From Thermoleophilia bacterium (GTDB lineage: Bacteria; Actinomycetota; Thermoleophilia; Gaiellales; Gaiellaceae), in assembly GCA_014534415.1 (NCBI GenBank), contig JACVRM010000009.1:1-26749 (forward strand): DNA of 26,749 nucleotides. Direction: 5' to 3'. This document shows positions 1 through 7,006 of the stretch, piece by piece (position 1 is the stretch's first letter; the number at the start of each line of letters is the position of its first letter). The notes below the pieces were generated by a model. That model had not been told where the DNA came from. It did not search any database and worked only from the letters and a program-made list of their open reading frames with translations. Made by a program: the position numbers and the translations under genes.

Positions 1-1
1 C

Positions 2-103
2 GTCGGCTCGATGGCCGTCCTCTCGATCTACCTGCGCCAGCGCGGCTCGCCGGAGTCGAAGCCGGTCGGCAGCCCGCACGCCGAGACGTCCGCGTCCGGC
101 TAG
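2..103 (+). CDS. C-terminal end of an unidentified protein (partial)
   Basis: An open frame runs from the window edge to a TAG stop at 101-103. The 33 visible residues begin VGSMAVLSIYLRQRG, which could be the end of a membrane helix followed by a positive, Ser/Pro-rich cytoplasmic tail. There is too little to name a family. It ends 4 nt before the stop of the PASTA gene on the other strand, so the two genes converge. The call rests only on frame, codon use (G/C at most third positions) and the close fit to its neighbour. Confidence 0.5.
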   Translation, partial: VGSMAVLSIYLRQRGSPESKPVGSPHAETSASG

Positions 104-107
104 CGAA

Positions 108-1409
108 TCAGGCCGTCAGCACGCCGACGTAGAGCGTCACCCGGGCGCCGCGGCGCAGGCGCTCGCCGGACGGCGGATCCTGGTCGAGCACTATGCCGTC
201 CTCGGCGGGGTCGGCCGTCTCCTCCCGGATCACGCGCACGGTGAAGCCGGCCTGCGTGAGCCGCCGGCGCGCAGTCGCCTCGTCGTCGCCGATCACGTCC
301 GGGACGGCCCGAAGCTGCGGCGGCCCGCTCGAGACATTGATGCGAACCGTCGCTCCCCGGGCCAGGGTGGAGCCGGCGGCCGGGAACTGGGCGACGACGC
401 GGCCGCGCGGCTCGCGGGACGGCACCCGCTTTGTGTCGACGTCGAAGCCGGCGGTGCGGAGCTGCTGTGTGGCGGCAGACTGTGACAGCGCGACGACGTC
501 AGGGACGGTCGCCGTCGCGGTCGTTCCGGTCGTCGTCCCGGTGGTCGTGGTCGCCGTAGTCGTCGCACGGCCCTCCGACACGTTCAGCCGCACGGAAGAG
601 CCGGCTCTGACGCGCTCGCCGCCCACCGGCTTCTGGGCCACCACCGTACCCTTCGGCTCGTCGGCCGGCACTCGGAACAGCGTCGGCTTCAGCCCCGCGT
701 CGCGCAGGCGCGCCGTCGCAGTCGCGGCGGTCTCGCCGACGACGTCGGGCAAGGTGACGGGCCGGGCTCCGCGGGAGACGGTAAGCGCCACACGGCCGTC
801 TCGCTCGAGCTCGGCGCCGGCCCCGGGCTCTTGCGCCGTCACTTCGCCGACCGGCTTGGGCGAGAAGATGCGCTTGGCCGTCGGCCGCAGTCCGGCGCGC
901 TGGATGAGGGCGAACGCCTGCGTGACCTGCAGCCCGACGACGTCCGGAACCGCATTCGTCTCCGGCCCGCGCGAGACGGTGAGGACGACGGTCTGACCGC
1001 GATCGACCTGCGAGCCGGCGCCGGGCGCCTGCTCGACCACGGTCCCGCTCGGCCGTCGGCTCAACTCGCGGCGCACGTCGGCGCGCAGGCCCGCCTCGAC
1101 GAGACGCGAGACGGCCCGGTCGGCCCGCTGCCCGACGACGTCCGGGACAGTCGTCTGCGCGACCCGTGTGACCGTGCGGACGTCGTCGTCATCGTCGTCC
1201 TCGCGGGTGAGCACGTAGGCGGCGGCGAGGCCACCGAGTACGAGGAGCAGCAGGAGCAGCAGCCACGGCCAGAGCGTCGGACGGCGCGGTGGCGGCGGCG
1301 GCGGCTGGTACTCCTCCTCGTAGACGGCGCCGGGCGCCGCGATCGGCTGCGTCGCCTCCGACTCGTCTGGCGCAGACGGTAGTTGCGGACGGCGGCGCAG
1401 CCAGCGCAC
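108..1409 (-). CDS. Membrane-anchored protein with five PASTA domains and no kinase domain
   Basis: This 433-residue protein has a cytoplasmic Arg/Pro-rich N-terminus with a run of six prolines, one membrane helix at about residues 47-66, a run of six Asp (71-76) and then five PASTA repeats. The repeats lie at roughly 87-148, 153-214, 219-280, 301-362 and 368-429, each starting with a VPDVVG-like motif. A Thr-rich linker separates the third and fourth. PASTA domains are known from Ser/Thr kinases (PknB/StkP) and penicillin-binding proteins, where they sense muropeptides or act as extracellular spacers; here no kinase or transpeptidase domain is attached. I infer an extracellular cell-wall-binding or division-associated role. 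The GTG start is one base after the TGA stop of the upstream coiled-coil gene, so translation is probably coupled. The fold is sure; the role is not. Confidence 0.88.
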   Translation of the reverse strand: MRWLRRRPQLPSAPDESEATQPIAAPGAVYEEEYQPPPPPPRRPTLWPWLLLLLLLVLGGLAAAYVLTREDDDDDDVRTVTRVAQTTVPDVVGQRADRAVSRLVEAGLRADVRRELSRRPSGTVVEQAPGAGSQVDRGQTVVLTVSRGPETNAVPDVVGLQVTQAFALIQRAGLRPTAKRIFSPKPVGEVTAQEPGAGAELERDGRVALTVSRGARPVTLPDVVGETAATATARLRDAGLKPTLFRVPADEPKGTVVAQKPVGGERVRAGSSVRLNVSEGRATTTATTTTGTTTGTTATATVPDVVALSQSAATQQLRTAGFDVDTKRVPSREPRGRVVAQFPAAGSTLARGATVRINVSSGPPQLRAVPDVIGDDEATARRRLTQAGFTVRVIREETADPAEDGIVLDQDPPSGERLRRGARVTLYVGVLTA

Positions 1410-1410
1410 G

Positions 1411-2832
1411 TCAGCGCGGGCGAGCCGGCTCTTCGACCAGCGATCCGAAGATGTCCGAGACGAGGCCCTCGAACGACGCCGGCAGGAGGTTGTCGGCGCC
1501 GACGAAGTCGCGGAGGTACATCAGGTAGGCGCGCCACTCCTCGACGCGCTCGGGATAGTCGTCTGCACGCTGCTCGACGAGGCGCGCGAGCTCCTCGAGA
1601 TTCCAGCGCCCGTTCCGTCGCTCAGCGACGTCGTTGCCCTCAGCCACCGCCTCCTCGGGCGCGGCTGCCGGCTCGATCCCCGGCGGCTCCGCGACGGCCT
1701 GCGCCGTCTCCGCGGCGGGTTGTGGCTCGTCCGGCGGCGCCGGTGTGGGAACAGCAGCCGCCGGGGCGATCGGCCCGCTCGCCTCCCGCTCGAGCACTGC
1801 CGCCTCGCGGTCCGCGAGGGTCCGCTCGCGCTCGGCGAGCTCCATCAGCTGGCGCTCGAACTCACGGTCGACCCGCTCGAGCGCGTCGCGCTCGAGCGTC
1901 TCCCACATGCGGTCGAGTTCGGCACGACGCTCGCCGAACTCGCGCTCGCGCGCGTCGAGTGTCGTGCGGCGCTCTTCGAGGTCGCGTTCGACGGCCTGCG
2001 CACGCTCCGCCAGCTCGCGCTCGCGTTGCTCCAGCTCGCGGCGAGATCGCGCGACCGCCTGCTCCTGCGCCTCGACGGAGCGGCGGCGCTCGTCCAGCCC
2101 GGAGGCGAGCCCGCGCGCGCGCTCGACGTCGCTCTCGCTCACCTCGACCGCGCGCTCGCGCGCCTCGAGCTGCCCCTCGCGCTGCTCGACGTCCCGGAGG
2201 CGGCGCTCGAGCGTGCTCTCGAGCGCCTCGGCGGCGGTCTCGCGTTGCCGCACCCCCGCCGCGAGCCTCTCCTCACGCGCGCGTAGCTCCTCCTCGAGCC
2301 GCTCTTCGCGCTGGGCGAGCTCCTCCTCGCGGCGCGCAACGTCATGCTCGCGCCTGGGCAAGTCGACCTGCTTCGCCGCCAGCTCGCGCTCCCGCTCCCC
2401 GACCGCGGCCTCCCGCGCGGACAGCTCCTCGTCGCGGCGCGCGACCTGCTGAGCCCGCTCGGCAAGCTCGGCCGCCTCGCGGCGCACGCGCGCGACGGTC
2501 ACGGAGTGCAGCTGTTCGGCCTGGTCGAACTCCCGTCGGCGGCGGTCGAGCTGCGCGCGGGCTGCCTCGACGGCCTCTTCACGCGGGCGGATCGTGTGCT
2601 CGCGCTCGTCGAGCTCGCTTGAGCGGGCAGCCGCCTTACGCTCCGCCTCCACCACCGCCCGCTCGCGGTCCTCGAGCTCGCGGTGGCGCGCGGCGACGCT
2701 CTCGGCCGCGCGCGCGAGGTCGTGCTGGAGCTGCGCAAGCGAGGCAACCTGCCGTTCGCGCTCTTGGTCGAGCCGCGCGCTAATCTCGTCGCCGAGGGCT
2801 GCGATCTGAGGAGCGCGTTTCCGGTTCCGCAC
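1411..2832 (-). CDS. Long coiled-coil protein, function unknown
   Basis: About 473 residues, dominated by Glu/Arg/Ala/Leu-rich heptads such as repeated REEELAxRE-type segments, so nearly the whole length should form one long coiled coil. A Pro/Ala-rich linker and a conserved-looking C-terminal piece of about 65 residues follow, containing WNLEELARLVE, a WRAYLMYLRDF segment and a PASFEGLVSDIFG segment. I chose the GTG at 2832 because a GGGAGG lies 12 nt upstream and because longer frames from 2919 would overlap the methyltransferase gene; a TTG at 2871 is an alternative. It sits between the methyltransferase and the coupled PASTA gene. That context suggests a cytoskeletal or scaffold role near the envelope, as with DivIVA-like or FilP-like proteins, but no family motif was recognised. 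Confidence 0.8.
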   Translation of the reverse strand: MRNRKRAPQIAALGDEISARLDQERERQVASLAQLQHDLARAAESVAARHRELEDRERAVVEAERKAAARSSELDEREHTIRPREEAVEAARAQLDRRRREFDQAEQLHSVTVARVRREAAELAERAQQVARRDEELSAREAAVGERERELAAKQVDLPRREHDVARREEELAQREERLEEELRAREERLAAGVRQRETAAEALESTLERRLRDVEQREGQLEARERAVEVSESDVERARGLASGLDERRRSVEAQEQAVARSRRELEQRERELAERAQAVERDLEERRTTLDAREREFGERRAELDRMWETLERDALERVDREFERQLMELAERERTLADREAAVLEREASGPIAPAAAVPTPAPPDEPQPAAETAQAVAEPPGIEPAAAPEEAVAEGNDVAERRNGRWNLEELARLVEQRADDYPERVEEWRAYLMYLRDFVGADNLLPASFEGLVSDIFGSLVEEPARPR

Positions 2833-2872
2833 GGGCTTCCCGATCCTCCCTGGTCGGGTTGGTGGCTGCAAC

Positions 2873-3517
2873 CTAACGAAGCGTGGCGCCGTCCGGCACT
2901 TCCGTCTCGGCGTGAGCATCCATCCATGCCGGCCCGATGGCGACCAGACTCACACCCGTGTTGACGATCTCGACGCGGTAAGGGAAGAGCGCGCGGAACT
3001 CGCGTGCGCCGAGCAGGTTGACCGCGGCGGCGTCGCGCTTGCCGAGCGCCCGGAAAACGCGATCGGCGCGAGTCTTCGGCAGCCAGTGCACGAAGGGGAC
3101 GAGCGTGTGTACCTCGACCGGGAACCAGCGGTTGGGCGTCGTCACGAAGACGCGGCGGGCGACGCGGCAGAGCTCGTGGACGAAAGCACGCTGGTCGTCA
3201 CGGCCGCCGACGTGCTCCACCACCGCGTTCGAGAGACCGAGATCGAACTCGCCGTCGGCGAACGGCAACGTCCGGCCGTCCGCCTGCACGAACCGCACTG
3301 TTGGAAAGGCTGCGCGGAAGCGCGGGAAGTCGGCCAGCCCGACGGCGGTGATCCGCTCGGGCCAGGGGTAGAGCGCCTCGAAGAAGTTCTCGGCCGGGTG
3401 CGCGCCGTCGCCCTCGCCGTACGGAGCATCGGTGACGCCGACGTCGACCACGCGCGTCCGCTCGTTCGGGTGGAAACGCTCCATGAAGAGGCGGAACTTG
3501 CGCTTGCGGCTGCGCAT
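2873..3517 (-). CDS. Class I SAM-dependent methyltransferase (type 11-like)
   Basis: This 214-residue single-domain protein carries the SAM-binding motif I as VVDVGVTD, an acidic loop as FVQADGRTLPFADGEFDLGLSN, and a post-motif VVEHVGG. This is the usual layout of methyltransferase domain 11 enzymes. The substrate cannot be read from the sequence. The ATG at 3517 is the only ordinary start in frame before the first motif. Oddly, it has no SD sequence close by: an AGGAGG lies 33 nt upstream, six bases before an in-frame ATC codon. Its 5' end is 25 nt from the divergent glycosylase start, so the two promoters must lie inside each other's coding region or be very compact. It is probably the first gene of a row with the coiled-coil and PASTA genes. 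Confidence 0.82.
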   Translation of the reverse strand: MRSRKRKFRLFMERFHPNERTRVVDVGVTDAPYGEGDGAHPAENFFEALYPWPERITAVGLADFPRFRAAFPTVRFVQADGRTLPFADGEFDLGLSNAVVEHVGGRDDQRAFVHELCRVARRVFVTTPNRWFPVEVHTLVPFVHWLPKTRADRVFRALGKRDAAAVNLLGAREFRALFPYRVEIVNTGVSLVAIGPAWMDAHAETEVPDGATLR

Positions 3518-3542
3518 GGAGACGGCGTGCGCGAGTTGCCGG

Positions 3543-4526
3543 ATGGAGAGCCTCCTGCTCGGGGACGCCAGGGTAATCGAGGGCGCATCCGGGCCGGGCC
3601 GTATCGTCTCCGGGCCGACCCGGAGGGAGCCGCTGTCCGTCCACGCCCAGATTCGGCCGCGCGGGCCGTACTCGCTACGGCTCTCGTGCCGCCTCGCCGG
3701 CGATGCGACGCGCCGCTTCGACGGAGCGCGCCTAACCGCCTGCGTCTTGCTCAACGGGAGGCCAGAGCTCGCGACCGCGTCCCAGCGGCGCGACGGGGTG
3801 GTCGAGGTCGACGCCGAGACGGATGCCGCGGTGGAGCGCCTGCGCTTCGTCCTCGCGCTCGACGACGACCACTCGGAGTTCCTGCGCCGCTTCGCGTCGG
3901 ATCCCATGCTCGGGCGCTCGTTGCCGCACCTGGCTGGGCTGCGGCCGCTGCGCACGGGCACCGTCTGCCAGGCGGTGCTGCGCGCGCTCGCCGGCCAGCT
4001 CATCGACTCGCGGCGCGCGCGAGCGATCGAGCGCCGCGTCGTTCGGGCGGCCGCTCCCGACGACGCGCCGCTCTGCCGCCCGCCCACGGCCGCAACGCTG
4101 GCGCGGTTTTCGCCGGCGGAGCTCTGCCGGTTCGGGCTCTCGGCGCGGAAGGCTGCGACGCTCGTCCGGCTCTGCCGCGCGGTCGACCTCGAACGGCTGG
4201 GCGCACTTCCGGCCGACGCCGTCGCCGCGCGGCTCGAGCGCGAGCGGGGCATCGGCCCGTGGTCCGTCGGCGTCGTCTTCATCGAGGGGCTGGGGCGCTT
4301 CGACCGCGGGCTGGTCGGCGACCTCGGCCTCGTCAAGCTGCTCGCCGCGCTCCACGGCCGCTGGGTAGAGGGCTGGGAGACCGCCGAGCTGCTGGAGCCG
4401 TATTGCGAGTGGGCGGGCCTCGCCAGCGTGTACCTGCTGGCGGCGCGGCGCGGCGGACTGCTGCCCGTGCCGCGCGACGATGTTCGACGCGCGCGCGCCG
4501 CCGAGGCGCGCTTGGCCGCCGCCTAG
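3543..4526 (+). CDS. DNA-3-methyladenine glycosylase II (AlkA-like, HhH-GPD superfamily)
   Basis: The 327-residue protein has an N-terminal beta-rich domain of about 110 residues and then an all-helical glycosylase domain. The helix-hairpin-helix lies near residues 229-250 (LERERGIGPWSVG), and the catalytic Asp of the HhH-GPD family is likely D260 in LVGDLGLVK. AlkA-type enzymes cut the N-glycosidic bond of alkylated purines to begin base-excision repair. The ATG at 3543 is chosen because later in-frame GTG/TTG codons are absent and upstream ones fall deep inside the divergent methyltransferase; no clear SD is present. The stop codon TAG at 4524 forms the first three bases of the -10 element of proC. 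No Ada or O6-alkylguanine repair partner is adjacent. Confidence 0.85.
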   Translation: MESLLLGDARVIEGASGPGRIVSGPTRREPLSVHAQIRPRGPYSLRLSCRLAGDATRRFDGARLTACVLLNGRPELATASQRRDGVVEVDAETDAAVERLRFVLALDDDHSEFLRRFASDPMLGRSLPHLAGLRPLRTGTVCQAVLRALAGQLIDSRRARAIERRVVRAAAPDDAPLCRPPTAATLARFSPAELCRFGLSARKAATLVRLCRAVDLERLGALPADAVAARLERERGIGPWSVGVVFIEGLGRFDRGLVGDLGLVKLLAALHGRWVEGWETAELLEPYCEWAGLASVYLLAARRGGLLPVPRDDVRRARAAEARLAAA

Positions 4527-4529
4527 ACT
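4524..4529 (+). promoter_or_regulatory. -10 element TAGACT for leaderless proC
   Basis: TAGACT ends six bases before the ATG at 4536, the spacing expected if transcription starts at the A of the start codon. Its first three bases are the stop codon of the glycosylase gene. No SD precedes proC. The same arrangement is seen at seven other genes here. Confidence 0.6.
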
Positions 4530-4535
4530 CACCGC

Positions 4536-5360
4536 ATGGCCGTCGACGCACGCCGGATCGCGATTCTGGGTGCCGGCCAGATCGGCGAGTCGCTACTCGC
4601 CGGCCTGCTCTCCAGCGGTTGGCGACAGCCGAATGAGATCGTCGTGACCGGCCGCCGGCCGGAGCGGATAGGAGAGCTTGCGGAGCGGTACGGCGTCGAC
4701 GCCACGCTCTCGAATCCGGAGGCCGTCGCACGCGCCGGCGTAGTCGTGATCGCGGTCAAGCCGCAGGACTTCGACGTGCTGCTCGGCGAGATCGGCGGGG
4801 TACTGACGCCCGAGCAGACCGTCCTGTCGGTTGCCGCGGCGATCCCGACCGCTGCCATCGAGCAGCGCGTCGCGCCCGGCGTGCCGGTCGTCCGCGCGAT
4901 GCCGAACGCGCCCGCGACGGTGCACGAGGGCGTCGCCGGCGTCTGCCCGGGCGCCCACGCGGACGACGCGCACCTGGTGGTCGCCGAGGACGTGCTCGCG
5001 CACGTCGGGTCGGTCGTACGAGTCCCCGAGCGGTACATGGACGCGGTCACCGCGGTGTCCGGCTCGGGCCCGGCATACTTCGCGCTGCTCGCGGAGGCGA
5101 TGATCGAGGCGGGCATTCTGCTCGGGCTCTCGCGCGAGATCACGACGCAGCTCGTCGTCCAGACGATGCTCGGGACCGCGCGGCTGCTCCGCGACGAGCA
5201 AATGCACCCGGTCGAGCTCCGCGAGGCTGTCACGTCGCCGGGCGGGACGACGATCCGGGCGATCCGCGAGCTCGAGCGGGCAGGCGTGCGCGCCGCTTTC
5301 CTGAACGCGATCCAAGCGGCGATGGAGCGGTCGCGCGAGCTGGCTGACGGCGAGGCGTGA
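4536..5360 (+). CDS. proC: Pyrroline-5-carboxylate reductase
   Basis: ProC reduces 1-pyrroline-5-carboxylate to proline with NAD(P)H, the last step of proline synthesis. The 274-residue length is normal for the family. The Rossmann motif is seen as AILGAGQIGESLL near the N-terminus, the nucleotide-domain segment as VIAVKPQD, the conserved VRAMPNAPA in the middle and the dimerisation/active-site signature as AVSGSGPAYFALL followed by TSPGGTT. All are intact. The ATG is set by the -10 element just upstream and by homology to ProC N-termini. The last four bases overlap the start of the next gene, so the two are co-translated although their pathways differ. Confidence 0.96.
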   Translation: MAVDARRIAILGAGQIGESLLAGLLSSGWRQPNEIVVTGRRPERIGELAERYGVDATLSNPEAVARAGVVVIAVKPQDFDVLLGEIGGVLTPEQTVLSVAAAIPTAAIEQRVAPGVPVVRAMPNAPATVHEGVAGVCPGAHADDAHLVVAEDVLAHVGSVVRVPERYMDAVTAVSGSGPAYFALLAEAMIEAGILLGLSREITTQLVVQTMLGTARLLRDEQMHPVELREAVTSPGGTTIRAIRELERAGVRAAFLNAIQAAMERSRELADGEA

Positions 5361-6025
5361 AGAAGGCGGAGGTCCGCGTGCTCGCCGACCCGTGGCGGGC
5401 AGCGGCGGAGCTCGTTGCCGACGTCGCCCGCCGTGGCCGACACGTCGCACTCTCCGGCGGCTCCACGGTCGGGCGGGCGTACTCGGCGGCCGCAGAGCTC
5501 CAGCCGGATTGGTCGCGCATCGAGATCTGGTTCGGGGACGACCGCGCCGTGCCGACCGACGACGAGCGGTCGAACTTCCGCCTCGTGCGTGAGACGCTGC
5601 TCGACCGGCTTGCGGCTGCGCCCGCCGCCGTTCACCGCGTGAAAGGGGAGCTCGGCGCGCGGGAGGCGGCGGTGCGCTACGACGCGGCGCTCGAGGGCGT
5701 GACCCTCTCCCTGGCACTCAACGGGCTCGGTCCCGACGGGCACACGGCGTCGCTCTTCCCGGGCGCGCCGGCGCTCCGCGAGCGCCGACGGCGCGCGGTC
5801 GCGGCCGAGCCCGCCCTGGAGCCGTGGGTCCCGCGCGTGACGATGACGCCCCACATGTTCGCGGCGGCCGAGCTGCTCGTCTACCTGGTCACGGGCGCCG
5901 AGAAGGCGGACGCCGTCCGACGCGCGTTCGCCGGCGAGCCGGGTCCCGCCACGCCGGCGAGCCTCGTTCGCGGGCGACGCACGATCGCGCTTCTCGACGA
6001 GCCCGCCGGGCAGGCACTGGGCTAG
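5357..6025 (+). CDS. pgl: 6-phosphogluconolactonase (DevB/SOL type)
   Basis: This enzyme hydrolyses 6-phosphogluconolactone to 6-phosphogluconate in the oxidative pentose-phosphate pathway. The 222 residues show the family's sugar-phosphate-isomerase-like fold signature: ALSGGSTVGRAY near residue 32, the WFGDDRAVPTDDERSN block, the LNGLGPDGHTASLFPG block with the likely catalytic His, and the late RVTMTPHMFAAAE segment. The GTG start overlaps the proC stop as GTGA. No zwf or gnd is nearby, so the gene is separated from the rest of its pathway within this window. A GC-rich hairpin at 6193-6221 is a likely end of the transcript. Confidence 0.92.
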   Translation: MKKAEVRVLADPWRAAAELVADVARRGRHVALSGGSTVGRAYSAAAELQPDWSRIEIWFGDDRAVPTDDERSNFRLVRETLLDRLAAAPAAVHRVKGELGAREAAVRYDAALEGVTLSLALNGLGPDGHTASLFPGAPALRERRRRAVAAEPALEPWVPRVTMTPHMFAAAELLVYLVTGAEKADAVRRAFAGEPGPATPASLVRGRRTIALLDEPAGQALG

Positions 6026-6078
6026 CTCAAGGCCTGTCGGAGTTCTCCGGCTGGTGCGTGCGCTCGGTTCCTTGTTCC

Positions 6079-6140
6079 GCGCACGCGCCCGCGTGTCCAA
6101 GCACGCTGCACGCACGCGCGCGTGTCAGCGCACGCGCCCG
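6079..6140. repeat. Short direct repeat and alternating purine/pyrimidine tract
   Basis: GCGCACGCGCCCG occurs at 6079-6091 and again at 6128-6140. Between them, 6107-6125 is a 19-base run of strictly alternating pyrimidine and purine, the base pattern that favours Z-DNA. This lies in the 281-base gap between pgl and the TPR-like gene, where I see no credible coding region. Confidence 0.55.
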
Positions 6141-6192
6141 GCGTATCCGCGCTGGCACCCACACCAGACGGACCCCTGCGCGCGCCGGCCCC

Positions 6193-6221
6193 GACCCCGC
6201 CGGCCATGTCTGGCCGGGGTC
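6193..6221. terminator. GC-rich hairpin, likely bidirectional terminator
   Basis: CCGGCC and GGCCGG pair around a six-base ATGTCT loop, and the stem is extended by GACC/GGTC-type pairing with one bulged base. No T-run follows, which is usual in high-GC Actinobacteria. It lies between the convergent pgl (+) and TPR-like (-) genes and could end both. Confidence 0.5.
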
Positions 6222-6306
6222 CGGCCGCGGGCCTCCCTCCGGTCCGAGCCTATCGACCAGCAGCGCACGCGTGTGGCACGGAGGTGTGTCGAATCGCGCG
6301 CGGCGG

Positions 6307-6984
6307 TCAGACGGTCGACGGCGGCAGGAGCGGCGACGCCAGCTCGGCGTGCAGACCGCGCCGCTCGGCCAGCGCGCGCAGCACGACCACCGTGTCGGCG
6401 ACGGCCACGTCCTCGAGGTATTCCTCGCGCGTCTCGAACGACTCGAGCACGCTCTCGATCGCCTCGACGTAGCCGATCGCGTCCGTTCCGGCCGCGATCA
6501 TCGCAAGAGCGTCGCCTACGTCAGTCGGGAAGTCGTCTTCCGGTCGCGTGCGGATCGCGTCGGCATGTACACGCGCCTCCTCGTCAGCTCCGAGCGTCAG
6601 GTGGGCAAGCGCTGCGGCGTACCGACCGATCGGCGAGTCGGTCTCCTCGGCGCCGAGCTCGAGCGCCCAGCGCGCCTCGCGTGCGGCGCCGTCCCAGTCG
6701 CCGGCGAGAATGCGCGCCTTGAGCGCACCGATCGGCCGGCCCCAGCTGCCGGGCGGCGCGTCCTCGTAGCTCTCGCGATAGCGTTCCGCCGCCCGCGCGA
6801 ACCATTCGGCGGCCTCGCCCGACCGTCCCGCCATCAGCAGCGAGAGCGCGGCGCCGTAGGCGGCATTGCCCATCCGCGTCAGCTGGCGTTGCCGCGTGTC
6901 GGCGTCCGGCACGTTGGCGAGGCGCTGCTCACCGTCGCGGTAGCGCGCCTGCTGGCGGTCGATCTGCGCGCTCCAGTCGCTCAC
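6307..6984 (-). CDS. TPR-like helical-repeat protein, function unknown
   Basis: About 225 residues, soluble and rich in Ala, Arg, Glu and Leu. Helix pairs such as GNAAYGAALSLLMAGRSGEA, EWFARAAERYRESY and ALKARILAGDWDGAAREARWALELG have the spacing of tetratricopeptide repeats. No enzyme motif is seen. I take the GTG at 6984 rather than the ATG at 7008, because the ATG overlaps the divergent thiolase start while a CATACT -10 element lies 8 nt before the GTG. It is divergent from the beta-oxidation genes, and I infer a possible accessory or regulatory role only from that position. Confidence 0.75.
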   Translation of the reverse strand: MSDWSAQIDRQQARYRDGEQRLANVPDADTRQRQLTRMGNAAYGAALSLLMAGRSGEAAEWFARAAERYRESYEDAPPGSWGRPIGALKARILAGDWDGAAREARWALELGAEETDSPIGRYAAALAHLTLGADEEARVHADAIRTRPEDDFPTDVGDALAMIAAGTDAIGYVEAIESVLESFETREEYLEDVAVADTVVVLRALAERRGLHAELASPLLPPSTV

Positions 6985-6992
6985 CGGGCCGC

Positions 6993-7000
6993 AGTATGCT
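6993..7000. promoter_or_regulatory. Overlapping divergent -10 elements (thiolase and TPR-like gene)
   Basis: On the + strand TATGCT (6995-7000) ends six bases before the thiolase ATG at 7007. On the minus strand CATACT (6998 to 6993) ends eight bases before the GTG at 6984. The two share four base pairs, so RNA polymerase could use only one at a time. Confidence 0.5.
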
Positions 7001-7006
7001 CGCCGC

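Noticed and set aside
1383..2783. Long + strand open frame opposite the coiled-coil gene
   Set aside because: Its product is almost only Arg, Ala, Pro and Ser, the usual shadow of a Glu/Arg-rich coiled coil in high-GC DNA.
2833..2919. Longer start of the coiled-coil gene at 2919
   Set aside because: It would overlap the methyltransferase end by 47 nt and adds residues unlike the coiled coil; the GTG at 2832 has a better SD.
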